NCBI RefSeq assembly: GCF_015352985.1
Contig: NZ_JACYXF010000016.1
Location: forward strand, 44,110 to 108,109
Direction of reading: 5' to 3'
Origin: Noviherbaspirillum malthae
GTDB taxonomy: Bacteria > Pseudomonadota > Gammaproteobacteria > Burkholderiales > Burkholderiaceae_D
DNA length: 64,000 bases
A program made the position numbers and the translations under genes. Numbering within the stretch: the first letter of the stretch is position 1; every line of letters begins with the position of its first letter. Positions 44,532 to 54,919 of the stretch are shown in pieces. Under the pieces are notes generated by a model. It searched no databases. It worked only from the letters and a program-made list of their open reading frames with translations, and was not told where the DNA came from.

Positions 44532-45395
44532 TTGTTCACGTTGTCACGATCACATAGTGCAGTAAAACCTTTTTTTGGCCCAATCATTTCCTGCAGCGCT
44601 GCAGCCCTTGCCCTTCTGCTTGCAGGCTGCGGAGGCGGCGATGGCGGTACGGATGCCGGCACGTCCGCGCAGTCCGGCACAGCCTCGCCCGCGCTACAAG
44701 CATCGCAGGCTCCGCAGGCCGCGCCAGCCAGCCAAACCAGCTCGGTTGCGGAAAGCACCGACGGTGCACAGCAGGCGGAAGCGCCCGCGACTTCAAGCGC
44801 GCCTGCAGACGAGACGGCAACCACGACCGATACCGCGCAGGCCCGCCGCCCAGCGTCGACAACAACAGCAACAACGACGCCAACCGCATCCACCACGACA
44901 GCCGCAGGCACGTCCACTTCCACGACTTCAACCACCGCAACCGCCGCCCTGCCCGCGTCGCTCACCTGCGGCCTGAACAACTTCCAGGCGGAGATCATGC
45001 GCCTCGTGAACGAAGCGCGCGCATCGAGCCGCTACTGCGGCTCCACGCTGTATCCCGCGGCATCGCCGCTGAAATGGAATGCCCAGCTGTTCAATGCCGC
45101 CGCCGGGCATTCGAGCGACATGGCGAGCAAGAACTACTTCTCGCATACCGGTCTCGACGGCAGCACGTTCAGCCAGCGGATCACCGCCGCGGGCTATGCA
45201 TGGAAAACGGCGGGCGAGAACATTGCGGCCGGACAGAGCAGCATCCAGTCGGCGATGAACGGCTGGCTGCAAAGCCCCGGGCATTGCGCCAACATCATGA
45301 AGGCGAGCTATGTCGATGTCGGCGTGTCCTGCGCGCAGAACAGTGCCTCGACCTACAAGCTGTACTGGACGATGGAGCTGGCGGCGCCGAGATAA
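44532..45395 (+). CDS. CAP-domain lipoprotein (SCP/PR-1 family)
   Basis: 287 residues. A signal with lipobox LLLAGC makes Cys33 the lipid anchor. Residues 34-145 are a low-complexity Ala/Ser/Thr-rich linker with many Thr runs. Residues about 150-287 form a CAP domain: MRLVNEARASSRYCG, PLKWNAQLFNAAAGHSSDMASKNYFSHTGLDGSTFSQRI, AGENIAAGQSSIQSAMNGWLQSPGHCANIMKASYVDVGV. The His and Glu of the CAP cavity are present. It is anchored in the outer or inner membrane and its role is unknown. The start appears to be a TTG with AGGGAGA upstream. It follows repeat copy 1 and ends at a strong terminator. Confidence 0.9.
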   Translation: MFTLSRSHSAVKPFFGPIISCSAAALALLLAGCGGGDGGTDAGTSAQSGTASPALQASQAPQAAPASQTSSVAESTDGAQQAEAPATSSAPADETATTTDTAQARRPASTTTATTTPTASTTTAAGTSTSTTSTTATAALPASLTCGLNNFQAEIMRLVNEARASSRYCGSTLYPAASPLKWNAQLFNAAAGHSSDMASKNYFSHTGLDGSTFSQRITAAGYAWKTAGENIAAGQSSIQSAMNGWLQSPGHCANIMKASYVDVGVSCAQNSASTYKLYWTMELAAPR

Positions 45396-45412
45396 AAGTC
45401 CTGCAGAAACAG

Positions 45413-45446
45413 AAGGGCAGCCGTTGAACACGGGCTGCCCTTTTTT
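45413..45446 (+). terminator. Intrinsic terminator after the CAP lipoprotein gene
   Basis: AAGGGCAGCC and GGGCTGCCC pair across a nine-base loop, followed directly by TTTTTT. It is a strong Rho-independent terminator and may also serve the convergent SDR gene. Confidence 0.88.
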
Positions 45447-45460
45447 CAGTATGACGCCGA

Positions 45461-46393
45461 TCAGGAACGCGCTGCGCGCGCCTTGGTCACTTCCATCTGC
45501 CCCTGCTGGAAGCCGGATGCGGGCACGATCTCGCCGCTGCGTTCCGCAAGACGGCCGGCGTTCGCAGCCAGCTGTTCGGCGGCATCCGCAGCCATGCCGA
45601 TATGCAGGCCGTCGGTGAGCGTGATGTTGGAACGCGAGAACGTGCCGGCGCCGGCGCACAGCACGGTCTTGGTCGGCGCATCGCGCGACACCAGGTAGAG
45701 CATGCCGGGCGTGACGCTTTCCGGCGTCAGCAGTGCGAGGTCGTCGGCCTGCATCAGCTCTTCCGTCATGCGCGTGGCGGCGGTGGGCGCGAGGCAGTTG
45801 ACCCGCACATTGTATTTCTCGCCTTCGATGGCCAGGGTCTGCATCAGGCCCACCAATGCCATCTTGGCCGCACCGTAGTTGGCCTGGCCGAAATTGCCGA
45901 ACAGTCCCGATGACGATGTCGTCATCACGATGCGGCCGTACTGCTGCTGCTTCATGATGTCCCACACCGCCTTGGTGCAGTAGACCGCGCCCATCAGATG
46001 CACGTCGACGATGGCACGGAAATCATCGAGGCTCATCTTCGAGAAGCTCTTGTCGCGCAGGAAGCCGGCATTGTTGACGAGGATGTCGATGCGCCCCCAC
46101 TGCTGCATGGCCGCCTCCACCATCTGCGCCACGCTTGCCGGATCGGTCACCGATGCCGGGCTGGCAATCGCTTCGCCGCCGGCCGCGCGGATCTCGTCGA
46201 CCACGCGCTGCGCCGCCGATACTTCGGAACCCGCGCCGTCGCGCGATACGCCGAGATCATTGACGACGACCCTGGCGCCGCGCGCGGCAAGCTGCAGCGC
46301 ATGCGAGCGGCCGAGGCCGCCGCCGGCGCCGGTCACGATGGCGACCTGATCGTCGAAGCGAATGGAGGTGGAAGTTGTCTCTGATGTTGTCAT
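45461..46393 (-). CDS. SDR-family 3-hydroxyacyl-CoA dehydrogenase (MFE-2/HSD17B4-like)
   Basis: A 310-residue Rossmann dehydrogenase: cofactor motif TGAGGGLG, the VVNDLGVSRDGAG insert typical of peroxisomal multifunctional-enzyme-type (R)-3-hydroxyacyl-CoA dehydrogenases, NNAG, and catalytic Ser/Tyr/Lys in SSSGLFGNFGQANYGAAKMAL. The C-terminal 60 residues extend beyond a minimal SDR. It probably oxidises a 3-hydroxyacyl-CoA with NAD+ in fatty-acid or steroid side-chain metabolism. No MaoC or thiolase gene is adjacent, and the substrate is inferred only from family resemblance. Confidence 0.93.
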   Translation of the reverse strand: MTTSETTSTSIRFDDQVAIVTGAGGGLGRSHALQLAARGARVVVNDLGVSRDGAGSEVSAAQRVVDEIRAAGGEAIASPASVTDPASVAQMVEAAMQQWGRIDILVNNAGFLRDKSFSKMSLDDFRAIVDVHLMGAVYCTKAVWDIMKQQQYGRIVMTTSSSGLFGNFGQANYGAAKMALVGLMQTLAIEGEKYNVRVNCLAPTAATRMTEELMQADDLALLTPESVTPGMLYLVSRDAPTKTVLCAGAGTFSRSNITLTDGLHIGMAADAAEQLAANAGRLAERSGEIVPASGFQQGQMEVTKARAARS

Positions 46394-46469
46394 GTTTATA
46401 GGCCTGGGCGGCAGAATGGAACATGCGTTCGATTATATAGATCGGCTTGAAAACATGTTGGGCGGAGTT

Positions 46470-46506
46470 CCCTCACCCCGGCCCTCTCCCAGAGGTAGAG
46501 GGTGAG
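46470..46506. repeat. Short extragenic palindrome
   Basis: CCCTCACCCCGGCCCTCTCC followed by AGAGGTAGAGGGTGAG can pair CTCACC with GGTGAG and CCTCT with AGAGG. This resembles the abundant CCCTCACCCC...GAGGGTGAG extragenic palindromes of proteobacteria. It lies 50 bases beyond the 3' end of the GGDEF-EAL gene. Confidence 0.55.
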
Positions 46507-46555
46507 ATCAGCGACCCGAAAAATGAATCATTTTTCGAGCCGAATCAATAAGGTG

Positions 46556-49500
46556 CTACAGGATCTGCTGCATGCACCACTCAGCGAACTGTTCCGCCGG
46601 CAAAGGACGGCTGAACCAGTATCCCTGCGCATGGTTGCAGCCGTGCGCCTTCAGGTAGAGGAAGGCGTCTTCGGACTCGATGCCCTCGCCGATGATTTCC
46701 AGCTTCAGGCTGTGCCCCAGGGCGATGATGGCTTCCGTGACCAGCTGGCTCGAGTGATCGCAGCCGATGCGCCGCACGAAGGACTGGTCCACCTTGAGCT
46801 TGTCCAGCGGCAGGCTGCTCAGGTGGCTGAGGCTGGAGTAGCCGGTGCCGAAATCGTCGAGCGCCACTTTCACGCCGAGCGACTTGATCCGGTTCAGGAT
46901 GGCCACCGCTTCGTCGATGTTTTCCATGACGGCGCTTTCGGTGACCTCGAGCTGCAGGAAGGAAGGGTCGATCCGGGCATCGAGGATGATGCGCCGCATT
47001 TTTTCGGCAAAGCCCTTTTCCCGGAACTGCAAGGGCGAAACGTTGATCGCAATCGAAACCTTCAGTCCTTTTGCCAGCCATGCTTCGTGCTGGCGGCAGG
47101 CTTCCTTCACGACCCATTCGCCGAGCTCGCCGATCAGGCCGGCGGATTCGGCGACAGGTATGAAGGCTTGCGGGCCGACGGCCTGTCCGTCGTCGGCAAG
47201 GCGGACCAGTGCCTCCGCGCCGGTCAGCATGCCGCTGTCCATGTCGACCACCGGCTGGTAGTGAAGGCTCAGGCGGCCGTGCTTGAGGGCTTGCTTCAAC
47301 CGTGCTTCCAGCGAATAGGCTTCATCGGCGCGCTGGTTGAGTTCGTCGCGGTAGACCTGGAAGCTGGCGCGGCCCGACTGCTTGGCCTGGTACATGGCAA
47401 GATCGGCCGCATGAATCAGTTCGCTCATGGTCGTCGCATGCGCCGGGTAGTAGCTGATGCCGATCGATGCGGAGAGCGACAGTTCCAGCGAATCGATCAG
47501 GATGCGCTTGTCGACACTGTCGATCACGTGCTCCGCCACGACTGCCGCCCGGCGCAAGTCCGGCGCGAGGTGGGGCAGGACGATGACGAACTCGTCGCCG
47601 CCCAGCCGCCCGACCAGGTCTTCGGCACGCGTGCAGGAGTGCAGGCGGCGGCTGACTTCCTGCAGCACCCGGTCGCCGACATCATGGCCGTATAGGTCGT
47701 TGACGGGCTTGAAGCGGTCGAGGTCGATGAACAGCAGCGCTCCTTGTCCGTGCTTGCGCTGGGCCGCGGCGAGCAGGCGGTTGCCGTATTCAAAGACGAG
47801 GGCGCGGTTCGGCAGGCCGGTCAGCGGATCGTGCAGCGCCGCCTCTCGCGCCTGCCGCTCGGCCAGCTTTCTCGCATTGATGTCGGTATGCGTTCCCACC
47901 AGCCTGGTGGCGCGCCCGTCTTCCGAACGCTCGCCGGCCATGCCCTGGCACAGAATCCAGCGCCAGCTTCCGTCCGACGAGCGATAACGCGCTTCGATCG
48001 AAAAACTGTCGCGCCGCCTTTCGATGACGTCATTGATCAGCTCGCGCGCGCTGCCGCGCTCCTCCTCATGCATGCATGAAAGCCACTTGCCGACGTTTTC
48101 CATTTCGAACGCCGTGTAACCGAGCATGGAAAACAGCCGGTCGTCGGCAGGCAGCAGGCGCTCGCTGGCCACATCGATTTCCCATACCGCCGTATTTCCG
48201 GCCTTCAGTGCCAGCGCCAGCCGCGATTCGCTGTCGCGCAGCTGACGTTCCGCCTGGATGCGCTCGGTGATGTCCTCAGCCGACAGGATGATGCCCCCGA
48301 CTTCGCCGGTGTCGTCGGTCCATGGCCAGATCTCCCAGCGATACCACTGCTCCGTCCCATCGGCACGTATGAAGCGATCGGCCTCCGCGCCCAGCGTTTC
48401 GCCGGCGAGGCCGCGCCGATGGGCGTCGCGCCATTTCTCCGGGATGCCGGGAACGAGGTCGTAGTGACATGCGCCGATGACGTTCCTGCCGTCGAGCAGC
48501 AGATTCTTCAGCCAGAGGCGGCTTGCCGCGAGATAGCGCATGTGCTTGTCGAACACGGCAATCGCCACCGGCGCATGCTCGGTCAAGGTCTTCAGGCGCT
48601 TCTCGCTGCGCCGGAGTGCCCTGCTGTGTTCGGCCAGGTCGCTTTCTTTAGCCCTAAGCGCGCTCGAACGCGACTTGAGCAGGCCGGCGGCTTCTTTCAG
48701 CGCCGCCGCGACCTGGGCGGCTTCCTTGACTTCCACCACGGGCAGAACGATCTCTTCGCCCATGCCCAGCGCTGCCGCCGGCTTCACGAGGGATTGAAAG
48801 GAACGCACTATCCTTTGGCTCAGCACATGGGCGAGCGCAAGCGTAAGTATGAAGAGGCACAGCAGCGCCAGCGCCAGGATGCCCAGCTGACGCGACAATT
48901 CGCCCGCCAGCAGTTCCCGGGGAATATTCACCGCGACCCGCCATCCGGTCAGCGGGGAACGCGCATAGGTGACCAGGACGGGGGCGCCGTCGCCGTTCAT
49001 GCCGTCGAAATGCCCTTCGTCGCCCTGCGTCAGGTCCTTGACGTAGCCGTCGCCGGCTTTCTGCCCGGTGAACCGGTCTGCCTCCTCGCTGCGCGCAACG
49101 ATGACGCCGCTGCCGTCGAACACCGTGGCGATCCATCCCGACGGCAGGCGCTGGGCAAGCAGGATATCGTTGAAGCCTGCGGGTTCGATGGTGATCGTCA
49201 ATGCATAGATGACCCGGTCGCGGCGCATGACGGGCACGCCGACCGCCATCAGCGGCTGGCCTGTGATGGCGCTTGCGAAGAGGGGAGAAATGACCGGGCC
49301 GCGGTCGGCGAATACCTGATGCACGAGTTCGGTATTGCCGTTCATCGGCAGGTCGGTGCCGTACTCGGCCGCGGTATTGACCACAAGCTGCCCGGTGCTG
49401 TCGGACAGGCTGATCGTCGATCCGAGCCCTGTTTCTGCGAGGGTGCGCCGTGCCTGGGCATGAAAGCGCTGAAGATTGTCCGGATCGATGGCATCCGTGG

Positions 49501-49804
49501 TGGCCAGGCCCTGTCCGAGCCGCTGGACGCCGAGAATCCGCGTATCAATGGCCTGGACCAGTGCTCTCGCGGTCTGCAAGGTATCGAGATCCAGCTGCGC
49601 CCGGCTCAGCCGGTATTCATGGATCAGCAGGAATGCAACGCCCACGGTTCCCGGCAGCAGACATCCAAGTACAAGCCATAGCAGCAATGTACGAACGGAC
49701 CGCTGGGGCGGGCCCTCATTTGCTAACGGAATGTGATTTGGCGTCGGCACATGCGAGGAAGGTATAAAGGTCCGGTCTGCAAAACCGCTTGGAGTCCCCC
49801 GCAT
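46556..49804 (-). CDS. Cache-HAMP-PAS-PAS-GGDEF-EAL membrane cyclic-di-GMP enzyme
   Basis: 1082 residues. A transmembrane helix (about 38-62) and periplasmic double-Cache domain (about 65-300; VFDGSGVIVARSEEADRFTGQK, LTGWRVAVNIPRELL) precede a second helix and HAMP-like segment (about 305-365). Two PAS/PAC domains (405-520, 525-650) lead to GGDEF (intact, with RAED inhibitory site five residues before) and EAL (AEALVR, VTESAV, DDFGTGYSS). It is probably a ligand-sensing switch of cyclic-di-GMP. ATG 49804 has no clear ribosome site; a GTG nearer to residue 20 is also possible. It is third in the senA-DUF2237 transcript (37-base gap). Confidence 0.92.
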   Translation of the reverse strand: MRGTPSGFADRTFIPSSHVPTPNHIPLANEGPPQRSVRTLLLWLVLGCLLPGTVGVAFLLIHEYRLSRAQLDLDTLQTARALVQAIDTRILGVQRLGQGLATTDAIDPDNLQRFHAQARRTLAETGLGSTISLSDSTGQLVVNTAAEYGTDLPMNGNTELVHQVFADRGPVISPLFASAITGQPLMAVGVPVMRRDRVIYALTITIEPAGFNDILLAQRLPSGWIATVFDGSGVIVARSEEADRFTGQKAGDGYVKDLTQGDEGHFDGMNGDGAPVLVTYARSPLTGWRVAVNIPRELLAGELSRQLGILALALLCLFILTLALAHVLSQRIVRSFQSLVKPAAALGMGEEIVLPVVEVKEAAQVAAALKEAAGLLKSRSSALRAKESDLAEHSRALRRSEKRLKTLTEHAPVAIAVFDKHMRYLAASRLWLKNLLLDGRNVIGACHYDLVPGIPEKWRDAHRRGLAGETLGAEADRFIRADGTEQWYRWEIWPWTDDTGEVGGIILSAEDITERIQAERQLRDSESRLALALKAGNTAVWEIDVASERLLPADDRLFSMLGYTAFEMENVGKWLSCMHEEERGSARELINDVIERRRDSFSIEARYRSSDGSWRWILCQGMAGERSEDGRATRLVGTHTDINARKLAERQAREAALHDPLTGLPNRALVFEYGNRLLAAAQRKHGQGALLFIDLDRFKPVNDLYGHDVGDRVLQEVSRRLHSCTRAEDLVGRLGGDEFVIVLPHLAPDLRRAAVVAEHVIDSVDKRILIDSLELSLSASIGISYYPAHATTMSELIHAADLAMYQAKQSGRASFQVYRDELNQRADEAYSLEARLKQALKHGRLSLHYQPVVDMDSGMLTGAEALVRLADDGQAVGPQAFIPVAESAGLIGELGEWVVKEACRQHEAWLAKGLKVSIAINVSPLQFREKGFAEKMRRIILDARIDPSFLQLEVTESAVMENIDEAVAILNRIKSLGVKVALDDFGTGYSSLSHLSSLPLDKLKVDQSFVRRIGCDHSSQLVTEAIIALGHSLKLEIIGEGIESEDAFLYLKAHGCNHAQGYWFSRPLPAEQFAEWCMQQIL

Positions 49805-49841
49805 CAAAAAGATTCGTCACCGGCCGTCCGGGCCGGCAAGC

Positions 49842-50225
49842 TCAGCGCAGCCGGTGGTCGTATTGCTTCAGCACATCTTCATCGATCAGCTCCAGCGCCA
49901 CCAGGTTGGTGCTTTCGAGCACGATGGGCGGCGCCCTGCCGGCTTCCAGCGCTTCCATCCAGCGCAGCGCGCAAAGGCACCACTGGTCGCCGCTCTTGAG
50001 TCCGGGAAAGCCCCATTCCGGCACCGGGGTCGACAGGTCGTTGCCGCGGCTGGCGCTGAAGGAAAGGAATTCGTCGGTCATGATCGCGCAGACCACATGC
50101 GTGCCGGTGTCCTCGGCATTGGTCTTGCAGCAGCCGTCGCGGAAAAATCCGGTCAGGGGATCGAAGGAACAGGGCACCAGGGGTTCCCCGAAGATATTGC
50201 GCGCCGGTGGCGTGGTGACGGGCAT
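49842..50225 (-). CDS. DUF2237 family protein
   Basis: A 127-residue protein that matches DUF2237 along its whole length: NIFGEPLVPCSFDPLTGFFRDGCCKT, DTGTHVVCAIMTDEFLSFSASRGNDLSTPVPEWGFPGLKSGDQWCLCALRWMEA. Six cysteines lie at 19, 32, 33, 46, 83 and 85, in conserved CC and CxC positions. No function is established. It follows senA by 15 bases on the same strand and must be co-transcribed with it, so a role near sulfur/selenium metabolism is worth testing. The conserved cysteines could bind a metal or a chalcogen; this is inference. Confidence 0.92.
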   Translation of the reverse strand: MPVTTPPARNIFGEPLVPCSFDPLTGFFRDGCCKTNAEDTGTHVVCAIMTDEFLSFSASRGNDLSTPVPEWGFPGLKSGDQWCLCALRWMEALEAGRAPPIVLESTNLVALELIDEDVLKQYDHRLR

Positions 50226-50240
50226 GGCGGTCTCTTATGG

Positions 50241-51452
50241 TCAGGATGCGATTGCACAGGTGCGGAAGCCGACGAAGATGTCGTCGCGGTGCGGCCGGTA
50301 GAAATTGCGGAATTGCGGTTCGCGCAGGCCATCGAAGGTGGCGAACGATGCGCCGCGTACCGCTTGGTGGCTGCCGAAGAACGGCGCCGAATATTCGCGG
50401 TAAGGGCCGGCCTCGAAGCCGGGATAGGGTTCGAAGGCCGACGCCGTCCATTCCCATACCTGGCCCCAGCCGAAGCGGGACGGCTGCATGCGCGCCGCAT
50501 ATTCCCATTCGGCTTCCATTGGCAGGCGCCGCCCGGCCCAGGCGCAATAGGCTTGCGCTTCGAACAGGCTGACGTGGCGCACCGGCTCGTCGAGCGGCAA
50601 GGAGATGTCGCTGCCGAAACGGCGGCAGCGCCACTCGCTGGCATGGCCTTGCCGGAAATGCCAGTAGCCAGGCGCACTCCGTTCGGTCTGCGCCAGCCAC
50701 TCGCGGCCGGCCTCGCTCCAGAATCGCGGCTGCCGGTAGCCTCCGTCTTCGATGAAGGAGAGATATTGCCGATGGGTCACAGGCTGCGCATCGATGACGA
50801 AAGACGCCACTTCCCGGGTGTGCGCATGCAGTTCATTATCGAAGGCGAAGCCCTGGCCGGGCGGCGTACCCATGCGCAATGCGCCGCCGTCGAACGCAAG
50901 CTGCTCCCCGGACTGCACGGGCGATGCCAGCGGCAGCAGCTGTGCCGGCGGCCGCACGCCCAGGGTTTGCAGCGTGTAGAAGAAGGCTTCGCCATGCATG
51001 GCTTCATGCGCCAGTGCGAGGCGGAACGGGTACAGCGCCGCATCGCCGCCCTCGGTGCCCCTGATGTTTGCAAGCCGTTCGAGCAGGCGTTCATGCACTT
51101 CGCGGCAATAGGCCAGGATGTCGCCGGTGGACGGCAGCGGCAGTGTCCATCGCGCATCATGCGCCACCGTATTAGAATCGAACCAGTCGTCGGCACGGTC
51201 CAGCAGCGAGGGATGCCGGGCCGACAACGGCGCGCTGCTGGCCGCGCCGCGCAAGCCGTACCATTCCGCGAACCAGGCCGCATGGCCGATTTCCCAAAGC
51301 GGCGGGTTGACGACAGGCAGGCGGGGCACGCGGACGGCGGCATCGAAACCGGCATCGGCCAGGGAGCGAAACAGCAGCATGGTGCGCGCATGCGCTTGCC
51401 TCAAGGTGCCGGCCAGCTGCTGCGGATTCGCATGTCGGAAGGAAACGGTCAT
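50241..51452 (-). CDS. senA: Selenoneine synthase SenA (EgtB-like nonheme iron enzyme)
   Basis: A 403-residue homologue of ergothioneine EgtB. The N-terminal DinB-like half carries the iron ligands: a histidine in LWEIGHAAWF near residue 57 and the pair in HEAMHGE (HxxxHxE). The C-terminal formylglycine-generating-enzyme-like half has FVIDAQPVTHRQYLSFIEDGGY, WEWTASAFEPYPGF and RNFYRPHRDDIFVGFRTC. SenA couples trimethyl-histidine (hercynine) to a selenosugar. It is called SenA rather than EgtB mainly because a SenB-type glycosyltransferase lies divergently 70 bases away; sequence alone would leave EgtB open. ATG 51452 lacks a strong ribosome site. Confidence 0.85.
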   Translation of the reverse strand: MTVSFRHANPQQLAGTLRQAHARTMLLFRSLADAGFDAAVRVPRLPVVNPPLWEIGHAAWFAEWYGLRGAASSAPLSARHPSLLDRADDWFDSNTVAHDARWTLPLPSTGDILAYCREVHERLLERLANIRGTEGGDAALYPFRLALAHEAMHGEAFFYTLQTLGVRPPAQLLPLASPVQSGEQLAFDGGALRMGTPPGQGFAFDNELHAHTREVASFVIDAQPVTHRQYLSFIEDGGYRQPRFWSEAGREWLAQTERSAPGYWHFRQGHASEWRCRRFGSDISLPLDEPVRHVSLFEAQAYCAWAGRRLPMEAEWEYAARMQPSRFGWGQVWEWTASAFEPYPGFEAGPYREYSAPFFGSHQAVRGASFATFDGLREPQFRNFYRPHRDDIFVGFRTCAIAS

Positions 51453-51522
51453 CGCGCGGTCGGCACAGTCAATTCAGTTGTCGAAATCATCAGAGCAATC
51501 CAACCCTGTCGGGAAAGCAGCA

Positions 51523-52506
51523 TTGAACAAAGCGTACGTCAGCATTATCAGTCCGGCAACGGCAAAAGCCAACAACGGCAACTGGCAGACCGCAAGCCGC
51601 TGGGCGGAGTTTCTTGCCGCCGATTGCCGGGTCGACATCCGGCAGCATTGGAGCAGCGAAGTCGACGGTCCCTGCGATGCCATGATCGCCCTTCACGCGC
51701 GCCGCTCGGCGGCTTCGCTGGCCAACTTTCATGCGTGCTTTCCGGAACGTCCTTCCATCCTGGTGCTGACCGGCACCGATCTCTACCGCGATATCCATCA
51801 CGATGAGGACGCCAGGCGTTCGCTGAAGCTGGCCACCCGCCTGGTGCTGCTGCAGGAGGCGGGCCTGCGGGAACTCGATGCGCCGCTGCGCGGCAAGGCC
51901 TGCGTCATTTACCAATCCGCTCCGGCGCTGCCTGCCGGCGATGCAAGGGCGGACGACGGCATGCTGCGCGTCATCATGATCGGGCACCTGCGCGAAGAGA
52001 AGGATCCGGCAACCTATCTGCGCGCGGCCGCGCTGGTCGATCCGGCGCAGGTGCGCCTGCTGCAGGTCGGCGGCGCCCTTGATGCCGCCCTCGGGGAACA
52101 GGCGCAGGCGGCGCAGCGCAGCATGGCCCACTACCGCTGGCTGGGCGCGCTGCCGCACGAGGCCGCGCGGCGCGAACTGGCGCAAAGCGATGTGCTGGTG
52201 CTGACCTCGCGCATGGAAGGCGGCGCGAATGTCATCATCGAAGCGGTCACCAGCGGCGTGCCGGTATTGGTCACCGACATTTCCGGCAACCGCGGCATGC
52301 TGGGAGCCGATTATGCGGGCTATTTCCCGCCTGGAGATCATGAAGCGCTGGCCGCCCTGATCGCCAGGACTGCGGCCGACCCGGCTTATCTCGCGCTGCT
52401 CAAGCGCCAGTGCGCAGGGCGCGCGCCGCTGTTTTCTCCGCAGCGAGAGCAAGCCGCCGTGCGGCAGCTCGTGCGCACCCTGCTCGTCCCCAACCAACCT
52501 TCATGA
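51523..52506 (+). CDS. senB: Selenosugar synthase SenB (TIGR04348-like glycosyltransferase)
   Basis: A 327-residue GT-B glycosyltransferase. It starts with the SenB-typical AYVSIISPATAKANNGNWQTASRWAEFL, then LTGTDLYRDIHHDEDARRSLKLATRLVLLQEAGL, and ends with a nucleotide-sugar site (VLTSRMEGGANVIIEAVTSGVPVLVTDISGNRGMLGADYAGYFPPGD). SenB joins UDP-sugar and selenophosphate into a selenosugar for SenA. The start is apparently TTG 51523 with GGGAAAG upstream; no ATG is available at the right place. The kinase gene follows ten bases after its stop. The third pathway enzyme, selenophosphate synthase (senC), is not nearby. Confidence 0.87.
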   Translation: MNKAYVSIISPATAKANNGNWQTASRWAEFLAADCRVDIRQHWSSEVDGPCDAMIALHARRSAASLANFHACFPERPSILVLTGTDLYRDIHHDEDARRSLKLATRLVLLQEAGLRELDAPLRGKACVIYQSAPALPAGDARADDGMLRVIMIGHLREEKDPATYLRAAALVDPAQVRLLQVGGALDAALGEQAQAAQRSMAHYRWLGALPHEAARRELAQSDVLVLTSRMEGGANVIIEAVTSGVPVLVTDISGNRGMLGADYAGYFPPGDHEALAALIARTAADPAYLALLKRQCAGRAPLFSPQREQAAVRQLVRTLLVPNQPS

Positions 52507-52516
52507 CAGATCCGAC

Positions 52517-54886
<2,370 letters not shown>

Positions 54887-54919
54887 TTTCAATATTTGCA
54901 ATCCAAAGGGCAATGAAAC

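Noticed and set aside
44700..44960. Thr/Ala codon repeats mistaken for a tandem repeat or CRISPR-like array
   Set aside because: These are degenerate codons of the lipoprotein linker, without regular repeat/spacer units.
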